Below, in pieces: positions 18,110-26,762 of a stretch of 64,000 nt of DNA. The notes under the pieces were generated by a model that was not told the DNA's origin, searched no databases, and was given only the letters and a program-made list of their open reading frames with translations. Numbering within the stretch: position 1 is the stretch's first letter; each line of letters begins with the position of its first letter. Source of the DNA: B30-G6 sp963701385 (GTDB taxonomy: Bacteria > Desulfobacterota > Desulfobacteria > Desulfobacterales > B30-G6); assembly GCA_963701385.1 (NCBI GenBank), contig CAVOZW010000006.1:1-64000 (forward strand). Direction: 5' to 3'. Position numbers and translations under genes: made by a program.

Positions 18110-19639
18110 TCAGTTCGGGTTAACTTCAATTTCCACCCACTGCATGTTATTTTGCGCTTCGGTTGTTGGCGTATTGGCATCCGACTGGTCAATCCACATC
18201 CCCATCGTTTCGATCCGACGCGCTGAAACGCCTTTGCCCACCAGATAGCCCTTTGCAATATTGGCCACAAACTCCGACATTTTTCTGTTATAGTGCTCAC
18301 TTCCCTGGCTTTCCGAATAACCTTTGATGGAAATTTCCAGATCGGTGTAACGTTGCAGCTCAACAGCCAAGGTGTCGAGCACCGCAATGCCATGCATACT
18401 GATCTCATTGTTGTCGTCAAGTTCTACTCGGACAACCGCACGCTGGTCGAGCATCTGAAGCTGTTTTGGTTTGTCGTTTGGATCGGGTGGGGCATCGAGA
18501 CGGTTTTCTGATGTGGCTGTCTCAGAAGGCGGTTCTAGTGCTGCTGGTATCGATGCAGGCTTCATCGGTAAGCTTGTCTGTTCTCCGGATTCAATTCGGC
18601 TCTCTTCGACGGCGGGCGTGCTTGGTTTGGTCTTCAGCGATGTCGAAGCATGCTTAAAAAAATGCGGATAATAATAAGAAAGTGCAACAGCAAGCCACGA
18701 TGCGATCAACAATACCAATATCGCATATAAGGCCTTTTCAATGCGAAGGCTGCGGGACCTTGTGGCAGTTTGTTTTCGGTCTGCTAGCAGGGCTGTTTTT
18801 TCTGGATCTTTTTTCTTTTTAAACCGACTTTTCTGATTCTGCAATTTCAGCTCTTTTGCGCATTCCTTGATTATTTTGGAGCCGATTTTTTTCGATTCAC
18901 GGGTAAAACCGGTCACAAGCGCCCGGTCACAAATGATGTTAATGAGACGCGGATAGCCATTGGAAAAGCGGTACACCTCCCCTATGGCGGCGGCGTTGAA
19001 AATAGATTTGGCCGCACCAGCCACTTGCAGGCGATGATGAACGTATTTACCCGTCTCCTTGGCAGAGAGGGGCTGCAGATTATAGTTGACCGAAATTCGT
19101 TGACGTAAGGCACTGTTTTTAGGTGCCAGGATAATGCGATTGAATTCGATCTGCCCGACAAAGAAAATATTGATCAGTTTGACGGCCTGCTTTTCGATAT
19201 TCGAGAGCAATCGAATCTCTTCCAGCAATTCCTGGCTGAGCCGCTGAGATTCATCGATGATCAGCAGTACTTTTTTTCGTTCTTCGTGGGCTCGATTCAG
19301 AAAGTCGCTGAAGGCATGAACGAAGGTTCCCTTGCTGGAGAATTCCTGCGCCAACTTGAAGGCCTTGCCGATGTACGCAAAAAAATCATCCCTTTCAATC
19401 CCGGGATCGAGCAGGGTCGCGACGACAATCTCTTCCCCCAGGCTGTTCACCAGCGCATTGATCAACGTCGTCTTTCCGGTACCCACGTCTCCGGTCAGCA
19501 GAAGAAAGCCCTTGTTGTCCAGCAGCCCGTATCTCAGAACCGCCAGTGCTTCCTTGTGCTTATCGCCAAGCCACAGGAACTCCGGGTTCGTGGTGATCTG
19601 AAAGGGTTTGCGCTCAAGTTGGTAATAGGATAGATACAT
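18110..19639 (-). CDS. ExeA-like AAA ATPase with C-terminal OmpA-like domain
   Basis: The 509-residue protein begins MYLSYYQLERKPFQITTNPEFLWLG, the usual start of ExeA/GspA and exosortase-associated ATPases. Walker A is GDVGTGKTT (about residue 50) and Walker B is KVLLIIDESQRL (about 125). A basic linker leads to one membrane helix (about 303-323), a Pro/Ser/Glu-rich spacer, then an OmpA-like domain (SIKGYSESQGSEHYNRKMS through GVSARRIETMG). ExeA proteins usually end in another peptidoglycan-binding domain, so this is a swapped architecture. The OmpA Asp and Arg that hold diaminopimelate appear as Glu (GYSE) and Val, so normal peptidoglycan binding is doubtful. It directly abuts the coiled-coil gene (stop and start adjacent). 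Confidence 0.85.
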   Translation of the reverse strand: MYLSYYQLERKPFQITTNPEFLWLGDKHKEALAVLRYGLLDNKGFLLLTGDVGTGKTTLINALVNSLGEEIVVATLLDPGIERDDFFAYIGKAFKLAQEFSSKGTFVHAFSDFLNRAHEERKKVLLIIDESQRLSQELLEEIRLLSNIEKQAVKLINIFFVGQIEFNRIILAPKNSALRQRISVNYNLQPLSAKETGKYVHHRLQVAGAAKSIFNAAAIGEVYRFSNGYPRLINIICDRALVTGFTRESKKIGSKIIKECAKELKLQNQKSRFKKKKDPEKTALLADRKQTATRSRSLRIEKALYAILVLLIASWLAVALSYYYPHFFKHASTSLKTKPSTPAVEESRIESGEQTSLPMKPASIPAALEPPSETATSENRLDAPPDPNDKPKQLQMLDQRAVVRVELDDNNEISMHGIAVLDTLAVELQRYTDLEISIKGYSESQGSEHYNRKMSEFVANIAKGYLVGKGVSARRIETMGMWIDQSDANTPTTEAQNNMQWVEIEVNPN

Positions 19640-20788
19640 TCAAAGTTGATCCAAAAACGTCAAGTCTTTTGCCTGTGTGTGTTTGGTGCCGATGGAAACG
19701 ATTTCCACCTTTTTGTCATGCGTGTTCCGATAGTATAATCGACCCTTGTAGGAAAACAATACTTCAAAAACCGTCTGTCTGTTTTTTTTGCCGAAAACCT
19801 TTCTCTTGACCGGCACGCGCCCGGGATCATCATGGAGTTGCAACATAATTTCTTCGGCTTTCAATTGCAAATCCGGCGTTAGTGAGACAAATCCGCTCAC
19901 AGCCCGATCATGAACCAGGAGATTCTTGTAAAGCGTTTTAAAGCGTTTTTGGACGGCTTCTGAAGCTTTTACTTTTTGTTTGTTGCTTTTTAGCTCCCCT
20001 TTTTCATAGGCCGATATTTTATCCTTGAGCGCATTGATCTCTTCTTCCTTTGTCTTTCGAAGTAAAAGGTTTTCTTGCATGCTCTTTTCTAATGCTACTA
20101 TTTCATCGATCATTTCATCTTCGGTTCTGCTGGCCTTTTCCTTGGCGGAGTCAAGTGTTTGCTTGGTGTTTTGCAAGGCTTCCGAAAGATACCTTCTTTG
20201 CTCGCTCAAGGTCTCGAGCTTGGTACGCTGGGTCTGTTCCATTTGCGACAGGCGCTGGATTTCATCCTGTATATGGCCACTTTCTTTGGCAGCGATGCGG
20301 TAGCTCCTTCGATAATAGAAAGAAAACACCATCATGGACAGAATGATAAATGTCGCCAACATGGCATAGGAAATGAACTGATCCAGTGCGACGTGGACAT
20401 CCACCATCACGCTGAAACCCTCGTTTAAAGCGGCGTAGTTCTCCTTGGCGATCTCTATGGACGGGGTGCCTGAATGGGCGATCCCTAGCTGGCTGAAAAC
20501 GCCTGGATATATGATGGTATTCGAGGGTGTGGTTACGGTCACGGAAACCTTGATACCCCAGGAAATCAATGCTTTGGACTGAAGGTAGCGGTCGATATTC
20601 TGGGTGATGGCGTCGGCAATGGTGAGACTGCCTTCAAACAGGGGTCGCGTGTCTCCGATATAGATGTCTTCGATTTCATCGCTGTACAGGGTGTGGAGTT
20701 TCTTTTCCAGCATCTGGACCGAAGCGATATATAGCACCGGCGGTATGAAAATGCACAGGATCAAAATCTTGAATGGAAAATACTTCAT
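19640..20788 (-). CDS. Coiled-coil inner-membrane protein of unknown function
   Basis: The 382-residue protein has an N-terminal helix (FPFKILILCIFIPPVLYIASV), a periplasmic domain of about 120 residues, a second helix (about 139-160), then a long cytoplasmic coiled coil (about 170-275, rich in Glu, Lys, Gln) and a C-terminal domain of about 110 residues. The layout is sensor-like, with a periplasmic region between two helices, but no kinase, HAMP or cyclase signature is visible. Its stop touches the start of the ExeA-like ATPase gene, so the two products probably work together. I do not recognise the family. Confidence 0.7.
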   Translation of the reverse strand: MKYFPFKILILCIFIPPVLYIASVQMLEKKLHTLYSDEIEDIYIGDTRPLFEGSLTIADAITQNIDRYLQSKALISWGIKVSVTVTTPSNTIIYPGVFSQLGIAHSGTPSIEIAKENYAALNEGFSVMVDVHVALDQFISYAMLATFIILSMMVFSFYYRRSYRIAAKESGHIQDEIQRLSQMEQTQRTKLETLSEQRRYLSEALQNTKQTLDSAKEKASRTEDEMIDEIVALEKSMQENLLLRKTKEEEINALKDKISAYEKGELKSNKQKVKASEAVQKRFKTLYKNLLVHDRAVSGFVSLTPDLQLKAEEIMLQLHDDPGRVPVKRKVFGKKNRQTVFEVLFSYKGRLYYRNTHDKKVEIVSIGTKHTQAKDLTFLDQL

Positions 20789-20852
20789 AAATGTATACCC
20801 TGCACGATTTGACTGCTCAGGTTCTTAAGACGGTAGGTTGTTAATCACGATT

Positions 20853-23132
20853 TTATAAGGTGGACAAAACCGATCTTGCTTCGTCGGCCCCATCAAATGC
20901 CGTATCGATATTGATGGCCTTTTCGAGCTGTTCTTTCGCGCGCGTCTTATCTCCCTTTTGATAGTAAGCCATACCAAGGTGATAATTGACGGTCGGATTG
21001 TCCGGCAGTTTTTCCAGACTGTCTTCAAATTCGCTGATGGCACTGTCATAGAGACCTTTCTTGTAGTATACCCATCCCAGTGTGTCCATGACACTCGGTT
21101 CTTCAGGAAGTTGTTCTTTGGCTTTTCGGGCAAATTCCAGGGCTTCATCGATATTCTTGTCCTGGATAGATAGCAGGTAGGCAAGATTGTTGGCTGCCGG
21201 TGCAAAATCAGGCTGGATGCCAAGGGCGGCACGATAGTGTTTTTCAGACAGATCGAAGCGTTTCTTGAGGTCATAGATGGTACCGAGCATCATGTGGGCA
21301 CTGGCCTGCTTGGGATTTTTCTCTATAATGGACTCATACTGAGCGATGGCCTTGTCGGGGTTGTTTCCGGAAAGGTACAGCCTGGCCAGCGCATAGTAGG
21401 ATTGGAGGTAATCCGGATTTGACTGTAGCGCTTTTTCAAAGGCCGATTCGGCCTCATCCTGCATGTTCTGGGAAAGATAGAGCCCGCCTTTGAGGTTGTA
21501 GACAACTGTCTGTGCTTTCGGCAGGTCACCGAGGGTCTTGATCTGTTGGTCGCATTTATCGAGGGCTGTTTGAAACTCTTTCTTCTCGGTGTGCAGGAGA
21601 ACGACATTGGTGAACACATCCATCAGCTTTGGATTGATGGACAGGGCCTTCTCAAAGTTGGCAAGTGCCGTCTTGTATTCTTTGGTCAGGCGTTGCAACA
21701 AGCCCATGCGAAAATACCCGGTTGGATTCTGGGGGTCCAAGGTGATGAGTTTCTGAAAATTGCTTTTGGCACCCTCTAGATCTTTTTGAAACAGGTTCGT
21801 GTTTCCCAATACCAGAAGTGCCTGGTAATTGTCCGGTGACATGTCAAGTATTTCAAGACTCTCTTTCTTGGCGAGTTCGAAATCACGCTGCCGCAAGTAG
21901 ATTTCGGCCATGAGGAGTTTGGCCTTGAGAAATCGCGGACTGGTCTCGATGGCTTTTCCCAGGGACGACTTGGCCATATTGGTGTCGCCTTTAGCGAGAT
22001 AGGAGACACCAAGAAAGTAATGCGCCCTGGATGCTTTAGGCTCCTCTTTCACCAGCTGGTTCAATATCTCGATGGCATTGTCGAACTGCCTTTTTTGAAC
22101 CAACAGCTCTCCTTTCAACAAGCGGGCGGGAAAATAGTTGGGCCGCTCTTCGAGTATGCCCGCGATGGTCGATTCAGCCTGGTCCAGGTTTTTATTCTTG
22201 AGATAGAAAGCGGCAAGAGTGTTCTTGACGCGAATATCATCGGGTTGACGTTCGAGGGCTCTGGTATAGAGGTCCAGCGCCTTTTCGTTGTTGCCCGTCA
22301 TGTCATAAAAACCGGCCGCGACCATGTAGGATCGGACCTTGTCTGGCTCTTTTTCAATGGCGGCCGCATAAGAAATTTCGGCCTTGGAATTCATTTCGCG
22401 CTGGGCATAATAATTTCCCTGGTGGAGCAACAGCTCGGCATTGTCCGGATTCATCGTAATGGTTTCATCCAGGAGTGCTTCCGCCTTTTCAAATTCACGT
22501 TTGTTTACCAGGAAATTGAAGAGAACCAGACGCGGTTTGATGTCCTTGGGGTTGATATCCGCGGCCTTGGTGAGATATTTTTCCGCTTGGTCGAGTTGCC
22601 CCTTTCTGGCGAGTATCCGGGAAAGTCCCATATACGCTCGTGTCTGTCCAGGATCGAGCTGGACAATATCGCGGAACACTCCCTCCGCTTCATCCAGTTC
22701 GTTATCCAGATCAAAAAGTCCTGCATTCAAAAAGAGGGCATCGATATTTTTGGGATCCCTGGCAAGAATCTTATCCAGAAGCTCTCTGGATTTCTCTGTC
22801 TGTTTGCCAAGCATGTAAAATGTCGCCATTTTCAACTGGGCGTCGGTGTTGTTTTCGTCCAACTGGACAACACGGGCGTAGGTTCTGAAGGCCCCTTGCG
22901 AATTTCCCAACTTAAGGTAGGTTTCACCGAGCTTGGCATGTGCGGCGACATATTCCGGATCGATCTGGACAGCGTTTTTAAATTCCAGTTCGGCACTCCG
23001 GTACTCACCCTTTGTAAAATAGGCATTCCCTTTTTCAAAGTGCGCCAGCTTTTTTTCTTCATCGGATGAACACCCCCATACGATTGTGAGCAGCAGGGCG
23101 ATACCCAGTCCGACATGATTTAAGCGCTTCAT
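20853..23132 (-). CDS. TPR-repeat lipoprotein, PrsT-like
   Basis: The 759-residue protein starts MKRLNHVGLGIALLLTIVWGC, a lipoprotein signal with the lipid-modified Cys at residue 21; the Trp at -2 is unusual. From residue 30 to the end it is built of about 20 TPR units (for example AHFEKGNAYFTKGEYRSAELEFKNAV). This is the build of the TPR lipoproteins that accompany exosortase-type exopolysaccharide loci, though shorter than typical PrsT. It is followed by the coiled-coil protein and the ExeA-like ATPase, and preceded by sugar-nucleotide genes. A GGAGG site precedes the ATG. No exosortase or polymerase gene is in the window. Confidence 0.82.
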   Translation of the reverse strand: MKRLNHVGLGIALLLTIVWGCSSDEEKKLAHFEKGNAYFTKGEYRSAELEFKNAVQIDPEYVAAHAKLGETYLKLGNSQGAFRTYARVVQLDENNTDAQLKMATFYMLGKQTEKSRELLDKILARDPKNIDALFLNAGLFDLDNELDEAEGVFRDIVQLDPGQTRAYMGLSRILARKGQLDQAEKYLTKAADINPKDIKPRLVLFNFLVNKREFEKAEALLDETITMNPDNAELLLHQGNYYAQREMNSKAEISYAAAIEKEPDKVRSYMVAAGFYDMTGNNEKALDLYTRALERQPDDIRVKNTLAAFYLKNKNLDQAESTIAGILEERPNYFPARLLKGELLVQKRQFDNAIEILNQLVKEEPKASRAHYFLGVSYLAKGDTNMAKSSLGKAIETSPRFLKAKLLMAEIYLRQRDFELAKKESLEILDMSPDNYQALLVLGNTNLFQKDLEGAKSNFQKLITLDPQNPTGYFRMGLLQRLTKEYKTALANFEKALSINPKLMDVFTNVVLLHTEKKEFQTALDKCDQQIKTLGDLPKAQTVVYNLKGGLYLSQNMQDEAESAFEKALQSNPDYLQSYYALARLYLSGNNPDKAIAQYESIIEKNPKQASAHMMLGTIYDLKKRFDLSEKHYRAALGIQPDFAPAANNLAYLLSIQDKNIDEALEFARKAKEQLPEEPSVMDTLGWVYYKKGLYDSAISEFEDSLEKLPDNPTVNYHLGMAYYQKGDKTRAKEQLEKAINIDTAFDGADEARSVLSTL

Positions 23133-23222
23133 ATGCTACCTCCAGAAATACTAACAGCCGTCTCAAAAAAAATTATTGTTAAAATTCGTATAGCATCAAT
23201 TTAGCATGAAATGGCGGCCGAG

Positions 23223-24218
23223 TCAAAATTTGCTATCAGAATCGGTACGCTTATTGTGCCAATTCCAGGCGGTCTTGATGATGGTCTCCAGGTCTTCGTA
23301 TTCAGGCTGCCACCCAAGTTCGCGCTTTATTTTTTCGGAACTGGCGACAAGTGCGGCCGGATCGCCCTGTCTACGACCCGATTCGAGAACGGGAATCCGT
23401 CTGCCGGTGACTTTTTGTGATAGCGCAATGACCTCTCGGACAGAGTATCCTTTGCTGTTTCCCAGGTTGTAACAGGTGCTGGCGGTTCCTTTCAGGAGTG
23501 CTTCGAGGGCCAGAATATGTGCATGAACCAGATCGTTGACATGTATATAATCCCTCACCGCCGATCCATCGGGGGTGGGATAGTCCGTACCGAAAATACG
23601 AATAGCCTCATGGCCTGAAGCGGCGGCCTTCAACACCAGTGGGATAAGGTGGGTCTCTGGTTCGTGCAATTCACCGATGTCTCCGGCATCGTCAGCGCCG
23701 GCAGCATTGAAGTAGCGCAAGCTGATGGATCGAAGACCATAGGCACTGCTGCATGCGGACAGTATTTCTTCAATCACATGTTTGGTTTCTCCGTAGGGGT
23801 TTGTGGGCCGACAGGGATGCTCTTCGGCTATGGGAATCTCTTCGGGTTCGCCGTAAACGGCGGCAGAGGAAGAAAAAATAAATTTATCGAGACGGTTTTC
23901 CAGCATGGTCTGAATGAGTCCGATGGTCTGAGCGATGTTGTTTTGATAGTATTTGATCGGCTGCTGGACCGACTCGCCCACCAGTGAAAATGCGGCAAAA
24001 TGCATGACGGCATCGATTCGATGGTCGCGAAAGAGACGCTTCAACAAGGGGCCGTCACCTAAGTCGCCTTGAATGAATACCCCTCCCGGCAAGAGCGCCT
24101 GATGACCTGTCGACAGATTGTCCAGGGTGACCACAGCATAGTTCCGGCTCAAGAGCTGTTTCACCATATGGGTGCCGATGTATCCCGCACCGCCTATCAC
24201 CAGTATGGTCGCTTGCAT
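23223..24218 (-). CDS. galE: UDP-glucose 4-epimerase
   Basis: The 331-residue SDR enzyme interconverts UDP-glucose and UDP-galactose. The NAD-binding GGAGYIGTHM is at residues 9-18, the catalytic YGETKH (YxxxK) near 147, and the sugar-binding RYFNAAGAD and DGSAVRDYIHVNDL downstream. An AGGAG site lies before the ATG. It follows the DegT gene by 34 bases in the same direction, so it likely supplies sugar nucleotide for surface polysaccharide together with manC and the aminotransferase. Confidence 0.92.
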   Translation of the reverse strand: MQATILVIGGAGYIGTHMVKQLLSRNYAVVTLDNLSTGHQALLPGGVFIQGDLGDGPLLKRLFRDHRIDAVMHFAAFSLVGESVQQPIKYYQNNIAQTIGLIQTMLENRLDKFIFSSSAAVYGEPEEIPIAEEHPCRPTNPYGETKHVIEEILSACSSAYGLRSISLRYFNAAGADDAGDIGELHEPETHLIPLVLKAAASGHEAIRIFGTDYPTPDGSAVRDYIHVNDLVHAHILALEALLKGTASTCYNLGNSKGYSVREVIALSQKVTGRRIPVLESGRRQGDPAALVASSEKIKRELGWQPEYEDLETIIKTAWNWHNKRTDSDSKF

Positions 24219-24252
24219 AGATTCTCCTGCCGCCAGGCCTATGGATCTTGAT

Positions 24253-25386
24253 CTAGCGGTAAAATCGTTTGATATTTTCTACGACGTATTCGAGCTGTTC
24301 ATCTGAAAGTTCTGGGTATATCGGAATGGCCACCGAGTGACGGGCCGCTTTTTCGGCAACGGCAAAGTCCCCTGGTCGATAACCCAGGTAAGCGAAGCAT
24401 TCCTGCAGATGCAGCGGCACCGGGTAATAGACTTCGCTGCCGATGCCGGCCTGCGCCAGAAAATCCCGCAGCGCATCTCTTCTATCGGGAACCATGATCA
24501 CAAATTGGTTATAGATGTGACGGCTTTCCTTTTCCCGCGGCAGTTGGATTGTGCCATCCAGCCCTTGCTGGGAAAAAAGGCTGCGGTATTTGGCGGCGTT
24601 GTTCTGCCTGGCCTGGGTCCAGCGGTCCAGATGGGTCAACTTGACCGAAACAATGGCAGCCTGCAAGGCGTCTAGCCTGAAATTCCCGCCCACGATTTTG
24701 TGGTAATATTTGGGTTTGGACCCGTGGCCTCTCAGTATTTGCAGTTTTTGATAGGTTTCATGGGAGTCTGTTGTCACCACGCCGCCATCACCAAATGCAC
24801 CCAGATTTTTAGATGGAAAAAAGGAAAAACATCCGAATGCGCCCATGGAGCCGGCTCGGCGGTCATGATACTCTGAACCGATAGCCTGGGCGGCATCTTC
24901 GATGATCACCAGTTTATGATGCCGGGCAAATTGCACAATCGGATCCATATCGGCACACTGACCGTATAAATGGACCGGAATAATCGCTTTTACCTGCTTT
25001 CGTTCCTTAGCCGTCAATCTCTCCATGGCAGGGCCAAGCGTTTCCGGTGAGATGTTAAAGGTTTGCGGGTCTATGTCTGCGAAAACGGGCCGGGCTCCTA
25101 AACGGGCTATGGCACCGGCGGTGGCAAAAAATGAATAGGGGGTTGTCAAGACGATGTCACCCGCTGATATCCCAACGGCCATGAGGGAAATAAGCAAGGC
25201 ATCGGAGCCGGAAGAGACACCGACGGCATACCCAGTGCCACAATAGCGGGCGATGGATTCTTCCAGTGCTATAACGCGTTCTCCCAGGATAAAATGCTGT
25301 GATTCATAAACAGCTTCGGTTGCAGCTAGAATATCTTTTTTCAGGAAGCGGTATTGTTCTTTTAAATCAAGCAGGGGAACTTTCAT
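24253..25386 (-). CDS. DegT/DnrJ/EryC1 family sugar aminotransferase
   Basis: The 377-residue PLP enzyme aminates a keto-sugar nucleotide. The PLP Lys lies in FSFFPSKNLGAFGDGG, the cofactor Asp in VIIEDAAQAIGSEY, and substrate-facing motifs include VGVSSGSDALLISL and GGNFRLDALQAAI. Members make amino-sugars for lipopolysaccharide O-units or exopolysaccharides; the exact keto-sugar is unknown. A GGAGG site precedes the ATG. It lies 14 bases after manC. Confidence 0.9.
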   Translation of the reverse strand: MKVPLLDLKEQYRFLKKDILAATEAVYESQHFILGERVIALEESIARYCGTGYAVGVSSGSDALLISLMAVGISAGDIVLTTPYSFFATAGAIARLGARPVFADIDPQTFNISPETLGPAMERLTAKERKQVKAIIPVHLYGQCADMDPIVQFARHHKLVIIEDAAQAIGSEYHDRRAGSMGAFGCFSFFPSKNLGAFGDGGVVTTDSHETYQKLQILRGHGSKPKYYHKIVGGNFRLDALQAAIVSVKLTHLDRWTQARQNNAAKYRSLFSQQGLDGTIQLPREKESRHIYNQFVIMVPDRRDALRDFLAQAGIGSEVYYPVPLHLQECFAYLGYRPGDFAVAEKAARHSVAIPIYPELSDEQLEYVVENIKRFYR

Positions 25387-25400
25387 TCGAATCAGACCTC

Positions 25401-26762
25401 CTATTCATGCGTGATAATTGCCAATAAAAGAGCATTGCCGGCATTCTGTATCGTGACGTCACCTTGCACGTCCAGCGAAAGGGAATTTCCTGCCTGCAGT
25501 CGATGCGACGTTCCGGTATGGGTGATCCGGGCGTCGCCTTCCAGCAGACAGACATGCCATCGTCCAGACCCGTGTGGGACCGTGCGACACGTGGCAAGTG
25601 GCTTGATCCGCAGTTTCGCGACGATGAGTGGGTCGGCTTTTTCAAGATATTGGATAGATCCCCAATCAAAGGTTTCCTGGAGATGGACCCGGTATTCCCT
25701 CCGCTTCTGTCGTTTCAATAGCGCTACGATATCTTTGACCTTGCGACTTGTCGCAAGCTTGGAAACGAACACGGCATCGGCTGTTTCGACAATGGCGGTA
25801 TCGGCAATGTCATTGGCGGCCACCAGACGGCTCTTGGCGATGATCAGGCTGTTTTTGACATTGTTCGTAACCACATCCCCGGCAACAACATTGCCGTCGG
25901 CATCTTTCGGCAGGTAGGCATGCAAAGCGTTCCAGGTGCCGATGTCGCTCCAATCGAAGTCTGACGGCAGGACCACCCCTCTGGATGTTTTTTCCATAAT
26001 CGCTACATCAAAGGATATGCTTGGAAGCTCCTCATAGTCCGCTTTATGGATCGGGTCGCCCTTTTTTATGATTGCCGCCATTTTTGCCAGCATGCCGGGT
26101 TCAAATTGTTTGAACTCGTTCAAGATGGTGGATGCCATGAAAGCAAACATGCCGCTGTTCCAGAAAAAATTCCCGGTCTCGATATAGGATTTTGCGGTCT
26201 CGATGTCCGGCTTTTCGACAAACCGTGCAATGCTCAGTCCCTCTCCGTCAACGGGTTTCATGCCCTCGATGTAGCCATATCCTGTCTCTGGATAATGCGG
26301 CTCAATACCGAAGGTGACGATATTCCCTTTGCGGGCCAGATCGAGGGCTTTGCCGATCCTTTCGTGAAATCGGACAACATCCCCGATGACATGATCCGCC
26401 GGGAGCATTAAAAAAAGAGCGTCTTTCACGCGCATCTGGTCCATGATTTTCAAGACCGCCAGGAGAATGGCTGGTGCCGTGTTGCGGCCGACAGGTTCAC
26501 TGATAATTTTATTGTCGGGGGTCAATCCAATGGCGGCGAGATGCTCTGAAGATTCGTCTCGATGCGCTTTTCCGCAGACCACCCGAACATTGTCGAGGCA
26601 AAGCGTCGAATGAAGCCGCTGGATTGTTTCCTGAAGCAGGGATCTCTCGTTTCCTATTTGTGCCAGCTGTTTGGGCATCTGTGCCCTGGAAATCGGCCAC
26701 AGGCGCGTTCCAGAACCACCCGCCAGGAGTACAGGAAAAACCGGCAGTTTATCGGGGGTCAT
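25401..26762 (-). CDS. manC: Mannose-1-phosphate guanylyltransferase, with degenerate mannose-6-phosphate isomerase domain
   Basis: The start at 26762 gives an ATGA overlap with the dnaE stop; an alternative ATG lies at 26777. The nucleotidyltransferase domain has LLAGGSGTRLWPISRAQMPKQ, LMLPADHVI and RFVEKPD, so GDP-mannose formation is well supported. The C-terminal cupin (last 90 residues) aligns to the isomerase half of bifunctional enzymes (FDWGSIQYLE), but where the family has a QxHxH metal motif the sequence reads CRTVPHGSGRWHV. The isomerase half has therefore probably lost its metal site. GDP-mannose could feed the surface polysaccharide genes downstream. Confidence 0.88.
   Translation of the reverse strand: MTPDKLPVFPVLLAGGSGTRLWPISRAQMPKQLAQIGNERSLLQETIQRLHSTLCLDNVRVVCGKAHRDESSEHLAAIGLTPDNKIISEPVGRNTAPAILLAVLKIMDQMRVKDALFLMLPADHVIGDVVRFHERIGKALDLARKGNIVTFGIEPHYPETGYGYIEGMKPVDGEGLSIARFVEKPDIETAKSYIETGNFFWNSGMFAFMASTILNEFKQFEPGMLAKMAAIIKKGDPIHKADYEELPSISFDVAIMEKTSRGVVLPSDFDWSDIGTWNALHAYLPKDADGNVVAGDVVTNNVKNSLIIAKSRLVAANDIADTAIVETADAVFVSKLATSRKVKDIVALLKRQKRREYRVHLQETFDWGSIQYLEKADPLIVAKLRIKPLATCRTVPHGSGRWHVCLLEGDARITHTGTSHRLQAGNSLSLDVQGDVTIQNAGNALLLAIITHE

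Noticed and set aside
22020..23069. Long plus-strand frame of 349 codons
   Set aside because: It lies fully antisense to the TPR lipoprotein gene, whose repeats keep the opposite strand open; the translation has no recognisable domain.
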